A stretch of DNA of 64,000 nucleotides from Pseudomonas brassicacearum subsp. brassicacearum (GCF_008801605.1 NZ_VZPJ01000001.1:1054001-1118000); one strand, 5' to 3'; shown: positions 32,582 through 40,462, counted from the first letter of the stretch. A program made the numbers and translations. Notes: a model not told the origin generated them from the letters alone.

Positions 32582-33175
32582 ATGACTGCAATTCAAATCT
32601 ATGCGCTGATAGCAATCGCCCTATCGACGAGTGCCGTCTATTGGATCGCCTACCGAAACGGCTTCAGCAATGGCCGTGCCGAGGGCTACAGCGAAGGCTA
32701 TGACGTCGGCGGCTGCGCTGGATTTCGAGACGGAATGGATGAAGGCAAAGCCATCCAGCGCTCTGACAATTGGGAAGAGATCCGCAACCTTGAGCACACC
32801 CTAAATCAGGCCAGGGACCAACACAAAAAACTTTACGCCCATTACGAACGCGCTTTGGCGGCCTCGAAACTCGGGGAACCTGCCCGCCAGACGCTACTGG
32901 ATATTGCAGAAAAGCTGCGGATCGCTGCCGCCACATTTAACGCGCTGCGCACCGGAAAGGCCATCACTCGCGAAACAACCGCTCTACGCGATCAGGCCCT
33001 TGCCATGGCTGATTTACTTAAGCCCGTCGAGATAAAAGTCGATGCAAAGGTTGAGATAGCGCCTGGCAGTATTTCTCTCAGAACTGACGACGCAAAAAAA
33101 GCTGCCCTGTATTTCCAGCAAGAACACCAAGCAATCGCCACCACCACGCAGAAAACTGTAGGGGGTGCCGCATGA
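32582..33175 (+). CDS. Phage protein with N-terminal membrane anchor and coiled coil
   Basis: A 197-residue protein: one N-terminal membrane segment (about 5-24), then a glycine-rich repeat (GFSNGRAEGYSEGYDVGGCAGFRDGMDEG) followed by a predicted coiled coil and helices to the end. The Gly-x3-Gly spacing may pack helices. The family is unknown. It overlaps the next gene by four bases. Confidence 0.72.
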   Translation: MTAIQIYALIAIALSTSAVYWIAYRNGFSNGRAEGYSEGYDVGGCAGFRDGMDEGKAIQRSDNWEEIRNLEHTLNQARDQHKKLYAHYERALAASKLGEPARQTLLDIAEKLRIAAATFNALRTGKAITRETTALRDQALAMADLLKPVEIKVDAKVEIAPGSISLRTDDAKKAALYFQQEHQAIATTTQKTVGGAA

Positions 33176-33393
33176 GCCGCCACATTCCAACGTTACGCCT
33201 GACTCCACAGGCTGCCGGCGTGCTGCACCAGCAACACGCCAAAGCCACCGCTAAACTGCGCGAAGTGACACGATTCCGCAAAGAGTTCGACCGGCAGCTG
33301 TCGCTGCTGATCGACTACGACGCCCTGCGCAAGTTGCACAAGGACACCCAGAACGCCCTGCTGCTCGCCGACCTGGTCAAGGAGGCAGCATGA
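33172..33393 (+). CDS. Small early phage protein, unknown
   Basis: A 73-residue, basic, mainly helical protein (LHQQHAKATAKLREVTRFRKEFDRQLSLLIDYD split over two helices). It overlaps both neighbours by four bases, which supports it being real. No function is recognised. Confidence 0.72.
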   Translation: MSRHIPTLRLTPQAAGVLHQQHAKATAKLREVTRFRKEFDRQLSLLIDYDALRKLHKDTQNALLLADLVKEAA

Positions 33394-33932
33394 ACTGGAT
33401 CCTCACGCATACCGGCAAACGCTTTGACCTGTTCGAGCCGGACGTCGACATGATCGACCCCCGAGACATTGCGCACTCGCTCGCTCATTTGTGCCGCTTC
33501 AACGGCCACACCCGCGAGTTTTACAGCGTGGCCCAGCATAGTTGCTTGGTTGCGGACTTGGTGCCGGCCGAGCACAAGCTCGCCGCCCTCCTCCACGACG
33601 CGACCGAAGCCTACATCGGCGACATGGTGCGGCCGCTCAAACAGTGGATGCACGCCTACCAGGACGTCGAGACATGGATCTGGGAACGCATTTGCACCCG
33701 CTTCAGCATCGATCAGGACCTGCCGGCATCCGTCACCCAAGCCGACCTGATCGCCCTGGCCACCGAGCGCCGCGACCTGATGCCACCTGACCCGGCCACC
33801 TGGGATTGCCTTGTCGGCATCGAACCCGCGCCCGAACGCATCCGGCCGTGGTCACCCACCGAAGCCCAGCTCACCTACCACCAGCGCCTGATGGACCAAC
33901 TCGCTATCGAACACCGGAGGAAAGCGGCATGA
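33390..33932 (+). CDS. HD-domain phosphohydrolase (YfbR-like nucleotidase)
   Basis: A 180-residue metal-dependent HD enzyme. RDIAHSLAHLCRFNGH with His 33 and Arg 36, SVAQHS with His 50, and ALLHDATEAYIGD with His69-Asp70 form the conserved metal and phosphate sites. YfbR-type enzymes remove phosphate from deoxynucleoside monophosphates, which could adjust nucleotide pools during phage replication. It lies in a tightly packed early operon with ATGA overlaps. Confidence 0.88.
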   Translation: MNWILTHTGKRFDLFEPDVDMIDPRDIAHSLAHLCRFNGHTREFYSVAQHSCLVADLVPAEHKLAALLHDATEAYIGDMVRPLKQWMHAYQDVETWIWERICTRFSIDQDLPASVTQADLIALATERRDLMPPDPATWDCLVGIEPAPERIRPWSPTEAQLTYHQRLMDQLAIEHRRKAA

Positions 33933-34213
33933 AGCAAGTACAGAACCACACCCCATCCCAGGCCGCTTTGCTCCGCAGCGCTAGCAGGGTCGACGCGCCT
34001 GTAAAAAACAGTCTCTGCTGCGCAGCAGCAGGCATTATTGATTCTTCCAGCGCCACTGCCGAGGCACTTATACCCCACAAAAAGCTGCGCGAGGCAGCGA
34101 AACCTAATGCAACGCTAATTGCTCAAAATCGCTCGCTCGCGCAGCCTTTTTTGGGGTATATGCGCCAGCCGCCTGCTCAGAAATTGATGGCCGAGACCTT
34201 GGAGGCCGCATGA
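33929..34213 (+). CDS. Small phage protein containing a long inverted repeat in its gene
   Basis: A 94-residue product starting at ATG 33929 (GGAGG upstream, ATGA overlap with the HD gene) and overlapping the next gene by four bases. The sequence is Ala/Ser-rich, with low complexity and no recognised domain. More than a third of it (34069-34160) is read from an imperfect 25-bp inverted repeat, so part of the protein may simply follow an inserted palindromic element. It is a weak coding candidate kept for its exact fit in the operon. Confidence 0.5.
   Translation: MKQVQNHTPSQAALLRSASRVDAPVKNSLCCAAAGIIDSSSATAEALIPHKKLREAAKPNATLIAQNRSLAQPFLGYMRQPPAQKLMAETLEAA
34069..34160. repeat. 25-bp inverted repeat around a 42-nt spacer
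   Basis: Arms at 34069-34093 and 34136-34160 match at 23 of 25 positions, each starting TATACCCCA and ending GCTGCGCGAG when read inward. A transcript would fold into a long hairpin. It lies inside a small gene and has no second copy in the window. Confidence 0.85.
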
Positions 34214-34497
34214 ACACGCTTTTTTTGCTCATGGCTCAATATGACGGACAGGCCGTGATTCCACTAGCCCGAGTCTGCGCCGACTACATGAATTTGACGG
34301 TTGAAAAATTTAAGCACAAACAAATGACAGGAGAGATCGACATTCCCGTCGTTCGGCTCGGTGCGCAAAGCCAAAAAGCTGGGCTGGGGATACATCTGAA
34401 AGATTTAGCAGAATACATCGATAGACAGCGAACCAAGGCTACCCTTGAGAACGACAAACTGATGAACAGACAGCGAGTCGGGGGCCTATCAGTCTAG
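34210..34497 (+). CDS. PrtN-type regulator 2, possible excisionase
   Basis: A 95-residue protein with TLFLLMAQYDGQAVIPLARVCADYMNLTVEKFKHKQMTGEIDIPVVRL, the pyocin-activator pattern, including the winged helix that binds DNA. It is the last gene of the left early operon before the cargo and integrase. Proteins of this type next to an integrase often serve as directionality factors, so excisionase is the favoured role. Activation of other genes is possible. Confidence 0.78.
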   Translation: MNTLFLLMAQYDGQAVIPLARVCADYMNLTVEKFKHKQMTGEIDIPVVRLGAQSQKAGLGIHLKDLAEYIDRQRTKATLENDKLMNRQRVGGLSV

Positions 34498-34508
34498 GTG
34501 GGATTTTC

Positions 34509-34670
34509 GTGGCAAATGCACCATGGGCAAAACGCCATCCCAAGGTTGTGTCTGGGGGACTGGATCCATTAGGATCCAATCACCCAACACATCCAGGACG
34601 TGAAGCAATCCAGTTTCTACGTCCCACCAAAGGGATAGAGTGCCAATGCAAAGCTTTTACGGACGCCTGA
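34509..34670 (+). CDS. Possible short gene or gene remnant upstream of the Z1 protein
   Basis: A 53-codon frame from GTG 34509, with AGGTGG 6 nt upstream, ending inside the start of the Z1 gene. The first 40 residues (VANAPWAKRHPKVVSGGLDPLG and on) look protein-like, with PKVVSGGLDPLG resembling an N-terminal start of a larger protein. It could be a remnant of a partner gene of the Z1 system that was lost, or a leader. Evidence is weak. Confidence 0.3.
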   Translation: MANAPWAKRHPKVVSGGLDPLGSNHPTHPGREAIQFLRPTKGIECQCKAFTDA

Positions 34671-36736
34671 GCGCAGAACGCAACGATAATGCCCTTCTAA
34701 CACAATGTATTCATAATGTAGTGACCAAGCTTGCAGCAAGTGGCACATCAATGGACCAACCTGGGATGCTCCTAGGTAAAATACAGTCCGGTAAAACCGG
34801 CGGATTTCTTGGTATTATCGCTAAAGCATTTGATGAGGGTTATGACATTTCCTTAGTCCTAACCAAGGGCACTAAAACGTTAGCTCAGCAAACCGTAAGT
34901 CGAATCAGCAAAGATTTCAAGACATTCATCGACGAAGAGAAAATAATAATCTTCGATATCATGAATTTAACAAAATTGACTCGCCCCGACTTAAAAAAGA
35001 AAATCATCATCGTGGCAAAGAAAGAGATAAAAAATCTGGAGAGGGTTATATCTTTCTTTGACAAACATCCCGACCTGAAAGACAAAAAAGTTTTGCTTGT
35101 CGATGACGAAGCAGATATGGCAAGTGTACGCTTTGCAAAACGGAAAGGTCGGAGCGAGCTTGAACAGGGTTCCATTGCCCTACAACTTGATAAGTTAAGA
35201 ATGCAAGTTCCGAAAATTTCTTTCCTTCAAGTAACTGCTACGCCTTACGCCCTCTATCTTCAACCAGAGTCATACGATCCTTTTGTATATCTCCCTAAAA
35301 AACCACACTTCACTGAATTACTACCGATCCACTCAGCATATGTAGGTGGAGATCATTACTTTGGTGATCACGGCCTAAACGACTATAGAAGCAAGCTCTT
35401 TATCGAAGTACCGGAATCCGAACAAAATGCATTGAGGCCAAAGCATTCGACCCATGTCGAACTCGCTGATATATGGACAACCGAGAGCATCAGTACCCTC
35501 AGGAGAGCCGTATTAACGTTTTTGCTAGCGACAACCATACGCCGCCAGCAACAATCCGCTAAAGGCGAAACCCTGTCAAAATACTCGATGATCATTCACA
35601 ACGATACGCAGCGCTCCGCTCATGATCTTCAAGACAAAAACGTAAACAATATTATCGTTGCCTTCGAGCAAGCCGCGGATGTTGATGCAATCGAGTTTAA
35701 GGAGCTTTTCGAAATTTGCTTTGGGGATTTAGCGGAGTCCGTTAATTGGCAAAGTGGCGAGATTTTAGACAAATCTACGTGCTATGCTGCTTTAAAGCTT
35801 TTGCTAGCAGATGGAGATCATCTGGTACAAGTCGTAAACTCTGATTCTCAGGTTGCCTCACTTCTTGACCCTGCAACTGCCGAATTAAATTTAAGGGTAC
35901 AAGCTAACATTTTTATCGGAGGCAGCCTGCTCGATAGGGGCATTACCATCCCCTCACTGATTTCATTCTTCTATGGCAGGAACCCCAAGAGAATGCAGGC
36001 CGACACCGTACTCCAGCACTCCCGGATGTATGGCGCGCGCCCAGAAAATGATCTAGCGGTGACACGTTTCTATACATCCCAATCTGTCTTCACTCGTCTA
36101 AAGCTGATTCATCACTCCGATACTGCTTTACGTGAAGCATTCGAAAAGCAAGGACAAGATTCGGCCGTTATTTTTATAGAGAACAACTCAAAATCAGGTA
36201 TTACCCCGTGCTCACCTAGCAAGGTTGCAATGAGCGAAGTGATCTCGGTGAGGCCATCAGGTTATTTGCTGCCACAGGGCTTTGATACAAAACCGGGAAC
36301 ATTAGCAAGCTCTGCACTTGCGAAGCTAGACCAAGCACTGGAAAATTATAAAGACAAAACTTTACTTTCCGAAATTACGCTGGATGAAGCTCTGGGACTT
36401 ATTGCAACAGCTCAAAAAGCCATATCCTTAGAGCACTTAAGCAAGTTTCAATGGGAGGCAATGAGTGGACTACTCAGCTATTATAGCAAAAGCGCAAACA
36501 ACAAAGTAAAAATCTTAGTCGCTACCGACCGGGACATTGGCTTAAAGTCAAAAGACAAGTCAGGTGAGTCAATAGTTGGCGGTAAGGCTATTCGAGATCT
36601 GCTGGCTAGAACCAGGAAGGAGCCTGCTTTAGTACTTTTGCGACAGAATGGTAAAGATTGGACAGGTCAGATGCCATTTTGGTGGCCAGTACTGGTAGCA
36701 CCGACCGAAACTAGCACTTGCTTATACGCTTCTTAA
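34640..36736 (+). CDS. Z1-domain superfamily II helicase-like ATPase (putative defence protein)
   Basis: A 698-residue protein. Walker A is GKIQSGKTG (46-54), Walker B is LLVDDEAD (152-159), motif III is VTATPYA (198-204), the Z1 motif region IGGSLLDRGIT is at 426-437, and the arginine-finger motif QHSRMYGAR is at 459-467. This is the Z1 endonuclease/helicase-like family, known from restriction-like defence loci with DNA methyltransferases, MORC/MutL-type ATPases, PD-(D/E)xK nucleases and AIPR proteins. Here only a cytosine methyltransferase is next to it, in convergent orientation. The C-terminal about 230 residues hold no motif I know. Base composition is AT-rich. GTG 34640 or ATG 34646 are both possible starts, with AAGGGA upstream. 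Confidence 0.88.
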   Translation: MPMQSFYGRLSAERNDNALLTQCIHNVVTKLAASGTSMDQPGMLLGKIQSGKTGGFLGIIAKAFDEGYDISLVLTKGTKTLAQQTVSRISKDFKTFIDEEKIIIFDIMNLTKLTRPDLKKKIIIVAKKEIKNLERVISFFDKHPDLKDKKVLLVDDEADMASVRFAKRKGRSELEQGSIALQLDKLRMQVPKISFLQVTATPYALYLQPESYDPFVYLPKKPHFTELLPIHSAYVGGDHYFGDHGLNDYRSKLFIEVPESEQNALRPKHSTHVELADIWTTESISTLRRAVLTFLLATTIRRQQQSAKGETLSKYSMIIHNDTQRSAHDLQDKNVNNIIVAFEQAADVDAIEFKELFEICFGDLAESVNWQSGEILDKSTCYAALKLLLADGDHLVQVVNSDSQVASLLDPATAELNLRVQANIFIGGSLLDRGITIPSLISFFYGRNPKRMQADTVLQHSRMYGARPENDLAVTRFYTSQSVFTRLKLIHHSDTALREAFEKQGQDSAVIFIENNSKSGITPCSPSKVAMSEVISVRPSGYLLPQGFDTKPGTLASSALAKLDQALENYKDKTLLSEITLDEALGLIATAQKAISLEHLSKFQWEAMSGLLSYYSKSANNKVKILVATDRDIGLKSKDKSGESIVGGKAIRDLLARTRKEPALVLLRQNGKDWTGQMPFWWPVLVAPTETSTCLYAS

Positions 36737-36743
36737 TTAAGTT

Positions 36744-36770
36744 GAGGTAGCGATCACATCTCGCTACCTC
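36744..36770. terminator. Bidirectional terminator between Z1 and methyltransferase genes
   Basis: Perfect 10-bp stem GAGGTAGCGA / TCGCTACCTC with a 7-nt loop, in the 40-bp gap between convergent genes. The T-runs are short on both sides. Confidence 0.65.
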
Positions 36771-36776
36771 TAACTT

Positions 36777-37922
36777 TCAACCAAAATTGTTTATGTATTC
36801 ACTTCGCAAGAATAAAGCTTTTTTAAGCTGAGACCTCACACTAGAACTGGTTTGCTTATATTGATCTGACTTTTTAAGCAGCTCTATTACACCAGCGGCA
36901 TTAGCGCCAACACAATTTATCTGCAGTATTTTTTCAACTCTGTTTATCCGCGACAACACATTACTAATCGTTCTATTGGTGTAGCCTTGTTGCGAATACA
37001 GCCACCCCTTAAACAGCTCCTCTTTTTCAGCCAAGAGATCCTTCTCACACCGCAGAATTGCGCTAGCTACATGCTTTGCCAAATTCACCGGGACAGCGTT
37101 CGCTATCATCATATCTTGACTGGTATCCGTACCGACAAATTTAAAGTCGTGAGGAAATGTTTGCAGCCTGGAACGTTGTTTTGGGGATAGTTTTTTTGCG
37201 ACAGTATTACATCCAGCATCATCAGGATGAGGTTTGTATCCCGGCGCTACCGGTCGATTAGTGGACCGTATGGTGGCTGAAGGTTCGTCTATAGAGTAGA
37301 TTGCCTTTCTTCCCCAATTGCGAGGATGCCGATAATAAAACTCGACCCCTAATTCATCGCCCAAATAATCCCTAACTGTCAGCGGGCGCTCAGCTTTGCC
37401 CTGCTCAAGGTAGTCACTCAAAAAGCCATCATCACGCCCAATTCGACCGACAGCAAAAAATCGTTTTCTATTCTGCGGAACGCCGAAAAAAGACGCATTT
37501 AATACGGACTCTGTAACTCCGTATCCCGCATCTTTTAATAAATCGCGGCTACGCTCCCAAACCTTGCTGGTTCGTAGCCCAATTACATTTTCAACAACAA
37601 ACCACCTAGGTTTAACTTTGCAGATTATTTCTGCGAATGACAAAGTTAGATTGGCTCTATCCCCTTCTATTCGCATGCCCGCAGCAGAGAAATCTTGACA
37701 CGGTGGCCCACCAATGAGCACATCAGGCCTGAAGGGCTGGATCGCTTCAGCGGCGTCAACAGTTGACGCCAAATCAAGGTCGATAACCGGATGATGGAAA
37801 TTTTCCTCGTACACCTTTCGAGCAGGTGCCCACCTCTCTATCCCCAGCGCCAGCTCGAATCCAGCGGATTCGAAACCTTTGCTCATCCCCCCACACCCCG
37901 AAAAAAGATCCACGACTCGCAT
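36777..37922 (-). CDS. DNA cytosine-C5 methyltransferase with C-terminal helical extension
   Basis: A 381-residue enzyme that methylates cytosine at C5 using S-adenosylmethionine. Motif I is DLFSGCGG (5-12), motif IV is GGPPCQDFS with catalytic Cys 75, motif VI is VVENV (109-113), motif VIII is QNRKRFF (150-156), motif IX is RLQTFPHDF and motif X is ANAVPVNLA. The target-recognition region is short (about 160-245). After motif X an extra about 80 residues (FKGWLYSQQGYTNRTISNVLSRINRVEKIL and on) look like a helical core-binding domain as in tyrosine recombinases, and may bind DNA. The ATG at 37922 has AGGAGG 5 nt upstream, overlapped by an inverted repeat. It probably protects DNA from the Z1 partner's activity. 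Confidence 0.92.
   Translation of the reverse strand: MRVVDLFSGCGGMSKGFESAGFELALGIERWAPARKVYEENFHHPVIDLDLASTVDAAEAIQPFRPDVLIGGPPCQDFSAAGMRIEGDRANLTLSFAEIICKVKPRWFVVENVIGLRTSKVWERSRDLLKDAGYGVTESVLNASFFGVPQNRKRFFAVGRIGRDDGFLSDYLEQGKAERPLTVRDYLGDELGVEFYYRHPRNWGRKAIYSIDEPSATIRSTNRPVAPGYKPHPDDAGCNTVAKKLSPKQRSRLQTFPHDFKFVGTDTSQDMMIANAVPVNLAKHVASAILRCEKDLLAEKEELFKGWLYSQQGYTNRTISNVLSRINRVEKILQINCVGANAAGVIELLKKSDQYKQTSSSVRSQLKKALFLRSEYINNFG
37752..37770. repeat. Palindrome inside the methyltransferase gene sharing the start-site motif
   Basis: GGCGTCAACAGTTGACGCC is a perfect palindrome with 9-bp arms around one base. It carries the same GGCGTCAA/TTGACGCC half-sites as the repeat at the start codon 150 bp away. 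Confidence 0.8.
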
Positions 37923-37946
37923 TGACGCCTCCTAAGATGGCGTCAA
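37922..37946 (-). promoter_or_regulatory. Inverted repeat over the ribosome site and start codon of the C5 methyltransferase
   Basis: TTGACGCC (37922-37929) and GGCGTCAA (37939-37946), 9 nt apart. The AGGAGG ribosome site and the first base of the ATG are within it. It could be an mRNA hairpin hiding the ribosome site or an operator for self-repression, known for several C5 methyltransferases. Confidence 0.6.
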
Positions 37947-38024
37947 AATAGCATTTTGAGCTAAAAAGTCACGAAAAATTGACATCGCTACAGCCCTACA
38001 GACTGACCGAAAGCGATCAGCCAA

Positions 38025-38039
38025 ATCATTATTAATGAT
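38025..38039. repeat. 15-bp AT-rich palindrome between integrase 3' end and methyltransferase promoter
   Basis: ATCATTA-T-TAATGAT is a perfect palindrome around one central base, 5 bp beyond the integrase stop. The 120-bp gap 37923-38043 holds no gene. On the minus strand it carries a weak promoter-like GTGACT-N17-TATTTT reading into the methyltransferase. Confidence 0.5.
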
Positions 38040-38043
38040 CTCA

Positions 38044-39162
38044 TTAACCATTTGTAGGTGGAGCTGAAGGATGCTTGCAGACCCGCTCCAACCATTTCCA
38101 ATTCTTATAGCTATCTACGTTACCTCTGAGATGAGTATATCTTCTTAATGAATTCCAATCTCGGTGTCCTGACACACTTGAAACTCTTGGAATATCCCAA
38201 TTAAGTTCAAATAATCTACTTACCCCCTCATGTCGCAAATCATGAAAATGGAGATCCTCGATGCCAAGCATCGGACATGCCCGCGTGAATGAGGCCGATA
38301 CCGACTTAGCGTTGTAAGGAAATATCTCCCGCTGGACCTTCGGCATGCTCTGCAGAATGGTCCAAGCCTCATCTGGCAAGTAGCACCACACATCATTGCC
38401 GATCTTCTGTCCGGGGTTCTTCATATCGCGCACTAGGACAGACTGCCGAGACTCGTCGAGATCATCCCAGCGGATCCGCGTAATTTCTTCCTGTCGGCGC
38501 GTCGAGAAAAGCGCAAAGGCGATCACCTTCGGCATGTCGATCTGGGCGTTGCGGCGCTCCTGCATTTCAAAGAAATGCGCCATGAGCTTGTCTAGCTCTT
38601 CCAATGAAGGCCGTCGGTTTCGTTCCTTGCTCTTGCTCACCATGCCTAGCTTACGCAACACCTTCCGCGCATCAGGCATCGCTAACGGATCCACTTCATA
38701 GCCCCAGGCAGGCCGGGCCACTGACAGCACCGCTCCCAAGTGCGAGAGATCATTGCCTACCGTCTGCGCCTGGACACCACCGCCTTCTTTGCTCATCCGC
38801 CACTGTGCGAACTCCACCAGCTTCTGACTGCTTAGCTCCGAATCATCGATCTCTCCCAGCCAAGTCTCCTTGATCGCCGTCAGGGTCGCTCGCTTGGTCT
38901 TCCCCAATGGCCGAATCTTCTCGTACTCGTCCAGGTACTGCTCAATCATCTTCTTGATCGTCACCCCCTTCCGGTTCGCACGCTCGATAGCACCTGGCGC
39001 GGCCAGCTCCGTCTCCCGTCGCTTGATCCATGCCTGAGCCACCTGCTTCCGGTCGAAGGTTTGGCTTTCCTGATAAACTGTCTTCCCGTCCCGATTAATC
39101 CGTATCTGCGCCGTATAGGCCGTCGAATTGTCCTTGCGCTTGCGTGATGTGATCGTGCCCAT
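38044..39162 (-). CDS. int: Tyrosine-type phage integrase
   Basis: A 372-residue site-specific recombinase. An N-terminal arm-binding part (GTITSRKRKDNSTAYTAQIRINRDGKTVYQESQTF split by turns) is followed by the core-binding domain and the catalytic domain with STRRQEE (Arg), HDLRHEG (His-x-x-Arg), SGHRDW (His/Trp) and LRRYTHL (Tyr nucleophile). It lies immediately beside the 5' end of dusA and is transcribed away from it, the arrangement found in dusA-targeting elements. Confidence 0.95.
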   Translation of the reverse strand: MGTITSRKRKDNSTAYTAQIRINRDGKTVYQESQTFDRKQVAQAWIKRRETELAAPGAIERANRKGVTIKKMIEQYLDEYEKIRPLGKTKRATLTAIKETWLGEIDDSELSSQKLVEFAQWRMSKEGGGVQAQTVGNDLSHLGAVLSVARPAWGYEVDPLAMPDARKVLRKLGMVSKSKERNRRPSLEELDKLMAHFFEMQERRNAQIDMPKVIAFALFSTRRQEEITRIRWDDLDESRQSVLVRDMKNPGQKIGNDVWCYLPDEAWTILQSMPKVQREIFPYNAKSVSASFTRACPMLGIEDLHFHDLRHEGVSRLFELNWDIPRVSSVSGHRDWNSLRRYTHLRGNVDSYKNWKWLERVCKHPSAPPTNG

Positions 39163-39167
39163 ATCCA

Positions 39168-39208
39168 GTTGCTACATTGCCGAGACCGGTTGCTACAATG
39201 TAGCAACC
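39168..39208. promoter_or_regulatory. Palindrome and half-site between integrase and dusA; attachment-site region
   Basis: A perfect palindrome with 10-bp arms (GGTTGCTACA, 39188-39197; TGTAGCAACC, 39199-39208) around a central A. A direct half-site GTTGCTACA lies at 39168-39176 next to the integrase start. It could be the integrase core or arm site, or an operator on the integrase promoter. The phage-host join should lie here or in the first about 90 bp of dusA. No matching copy was seen near the left edge. Confidence 0.55.
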
Positions 39209-39264
39209 GCTATCCGAAAACAAGGAAAAATGGGTAAAAACCGCTGTATAAAAGATCAGTATCA

Positions 39265-40284
39265 ATGAATTTAGAAAAACCTGAAGCCCCCGTAAACACT
39301 GGATCATCCCGCAAAGAGCTGTCTCGGCGCTTCTCCGTCGCCCCGATGATGGACTGGACCGACGCCCACTGTCGCTTCTTCCTACGCATCCTCTCCAAGC
39401 ACGCCCTGCTCTACACCGAAATGGTCACCACCGGCGCGCTACTCAACGGCGACCACGAACGTTTCCTGCGCCACCACGAGTCCGAACACCCGCTAGCCCT
39501 GCAACTAGGCGGCAGCGTCCCAGCCGACTTGGCCGCCTGCGCCCGTATGGCCCAGGAGCACGGCTACGACGAGGTGAACCTCAACGTCGGCTGCCCCAGC
39601 GATCGGGTGCAGAACAACATGATCGGCGCCTGCCTGATGGGGCATCCGGGTTTGGTGGCTGACTGTGTGAAAGCCATGCGCGATGCGGTGTCGATTCCGG
39701 TGACGGTCAAGCATCGCATCGGGATCAATGGGCGGGACAGTTACGAGCAGTTGTGTGAGTTTGTCGGGACGGTGCGTGAGGCCGGTTGCACGAGTTTTAC
39801 CGTGCATGCGCGGATTGCGATTCTGGAGGGGTTGTCGCCGAAGGAGAATCGCGACATCCCGCCGCTGCGTTATGACGTGGCCGCGCGGTTGAAGGCGGAT
39901 TTTCCGGAGTTGGAGATTGTGCTCAACGGCGGGATCAAGACGCTGGAGGCGTGCCACGAGCATTTGCAGACCTTCGACGGCGTGATGCTGGGGCGCGAGG
40001 CTTATCACAACCCGTATCTGCTGGCCGAAGTGGATCAGCAACTGTTCGGCAGCACCGCGCCGGTCATCACCCGGGCCGAGGCGCTGGCGCAGTTGCGGCC
40101 GTATATCGCCGATCATCTGGCCGCGGGTGGGGCGATGCATCACATCACTCGGCATGTGCTGGGGTTGGGCACCGGGTTCCCGGGGGCGCGGCGGTTTCGG
40201 CAGTTGTTGTCGGTGGATATTCACAAGACCAAGGATCCATTGGCGCTGCTGGATCAGGCGGGGCAATTGCTGGAAGGGCGTTAA
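39265..40284 (+). CDS. dusA: tRNA-dihydrouridine(20/20a) synthase DusA
   Basis: A 339-residue FMN enzyme reducing uridine to dihydrouridine in the tRNA D-loop. RRFSVAPMMDWTD (N-terminal FMN-binding), NVGCPSDRVQ with the catalytic Cys, VTVKHRIG, FTVHAR and GGIKTLEACHEHL are typical. The first about 20 residues (MNLEKPEAPVNTGSSRKEL) precede the conserved core, and the sequence just upstream belongs to the phage, so the start and promoter (TATAAA at 39246) may be supplied or rebuilt by the element. The gene remains intact. Confidence 0.96.
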   Translation: MNLEKPEAPVNTGSSRKELSRRFSVAPMMDWTDAHCRFFLRILSKHALLYTEMVTTGALLNGDHERFLRHHESEHPLALQLGGSVPADLAACARMAQEHGYDEVNLNVGCPSDRVQNNMIGACLMGHPGLVADCVKAMRDAVSIPVTVKHRIGINGRDSYEQLCEFVGTVREAGCTSFTVHARIAILEGLSPKENRDIPPLRYDVAARLKADFPELEIVLNGGIKTLEACHEHLQTFDGVMLGREAYHNPYLLAEVDQQLFGSTAPVITRAEALAQLRPYIADHLAAGGAMHHITRHVLGLGTGFPGARRFRQLLSVDIHKTKDPLALLDQAGQLLEGR

Positions 40285-40462
40285 CCGTCACTTGCTTTGA
40301 ACCTGCGCGCTGTTTTGGCATCGTATCTACCGATACCGCCCCGGCCTTTCAAACAGCCGTTTTCAGGTTGTTGCCGCTGGGGCCCGACGATACCCCTTCA
40401 CGCCCTTGAGTGGCTGCCGGCCCTCGGGTAATGTCAACGGACCCATAGGACAGAGCACGCTC

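Larger units (their letters stand above)
1..39264. mobile_element. Temperate phage (lambda-type head, P2-type contractile tail) integrated at dusA
   Basis: A full set of integration, immunity, replication, packaging, head, tail and lysis genes lies between the left edge and the 5' end of dusA. The tyrosine integrase abuts dusA, a known target for such elements. I found no copy of the dusA start region near the left edge, so the left boundary is probably outside the window and the start at 1 is only the window limit. No gene in the structural or lysis module looks broken, so the phage may be functional. REP pairs, frequent in the host part, are absent here. Confidence 0.93.
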
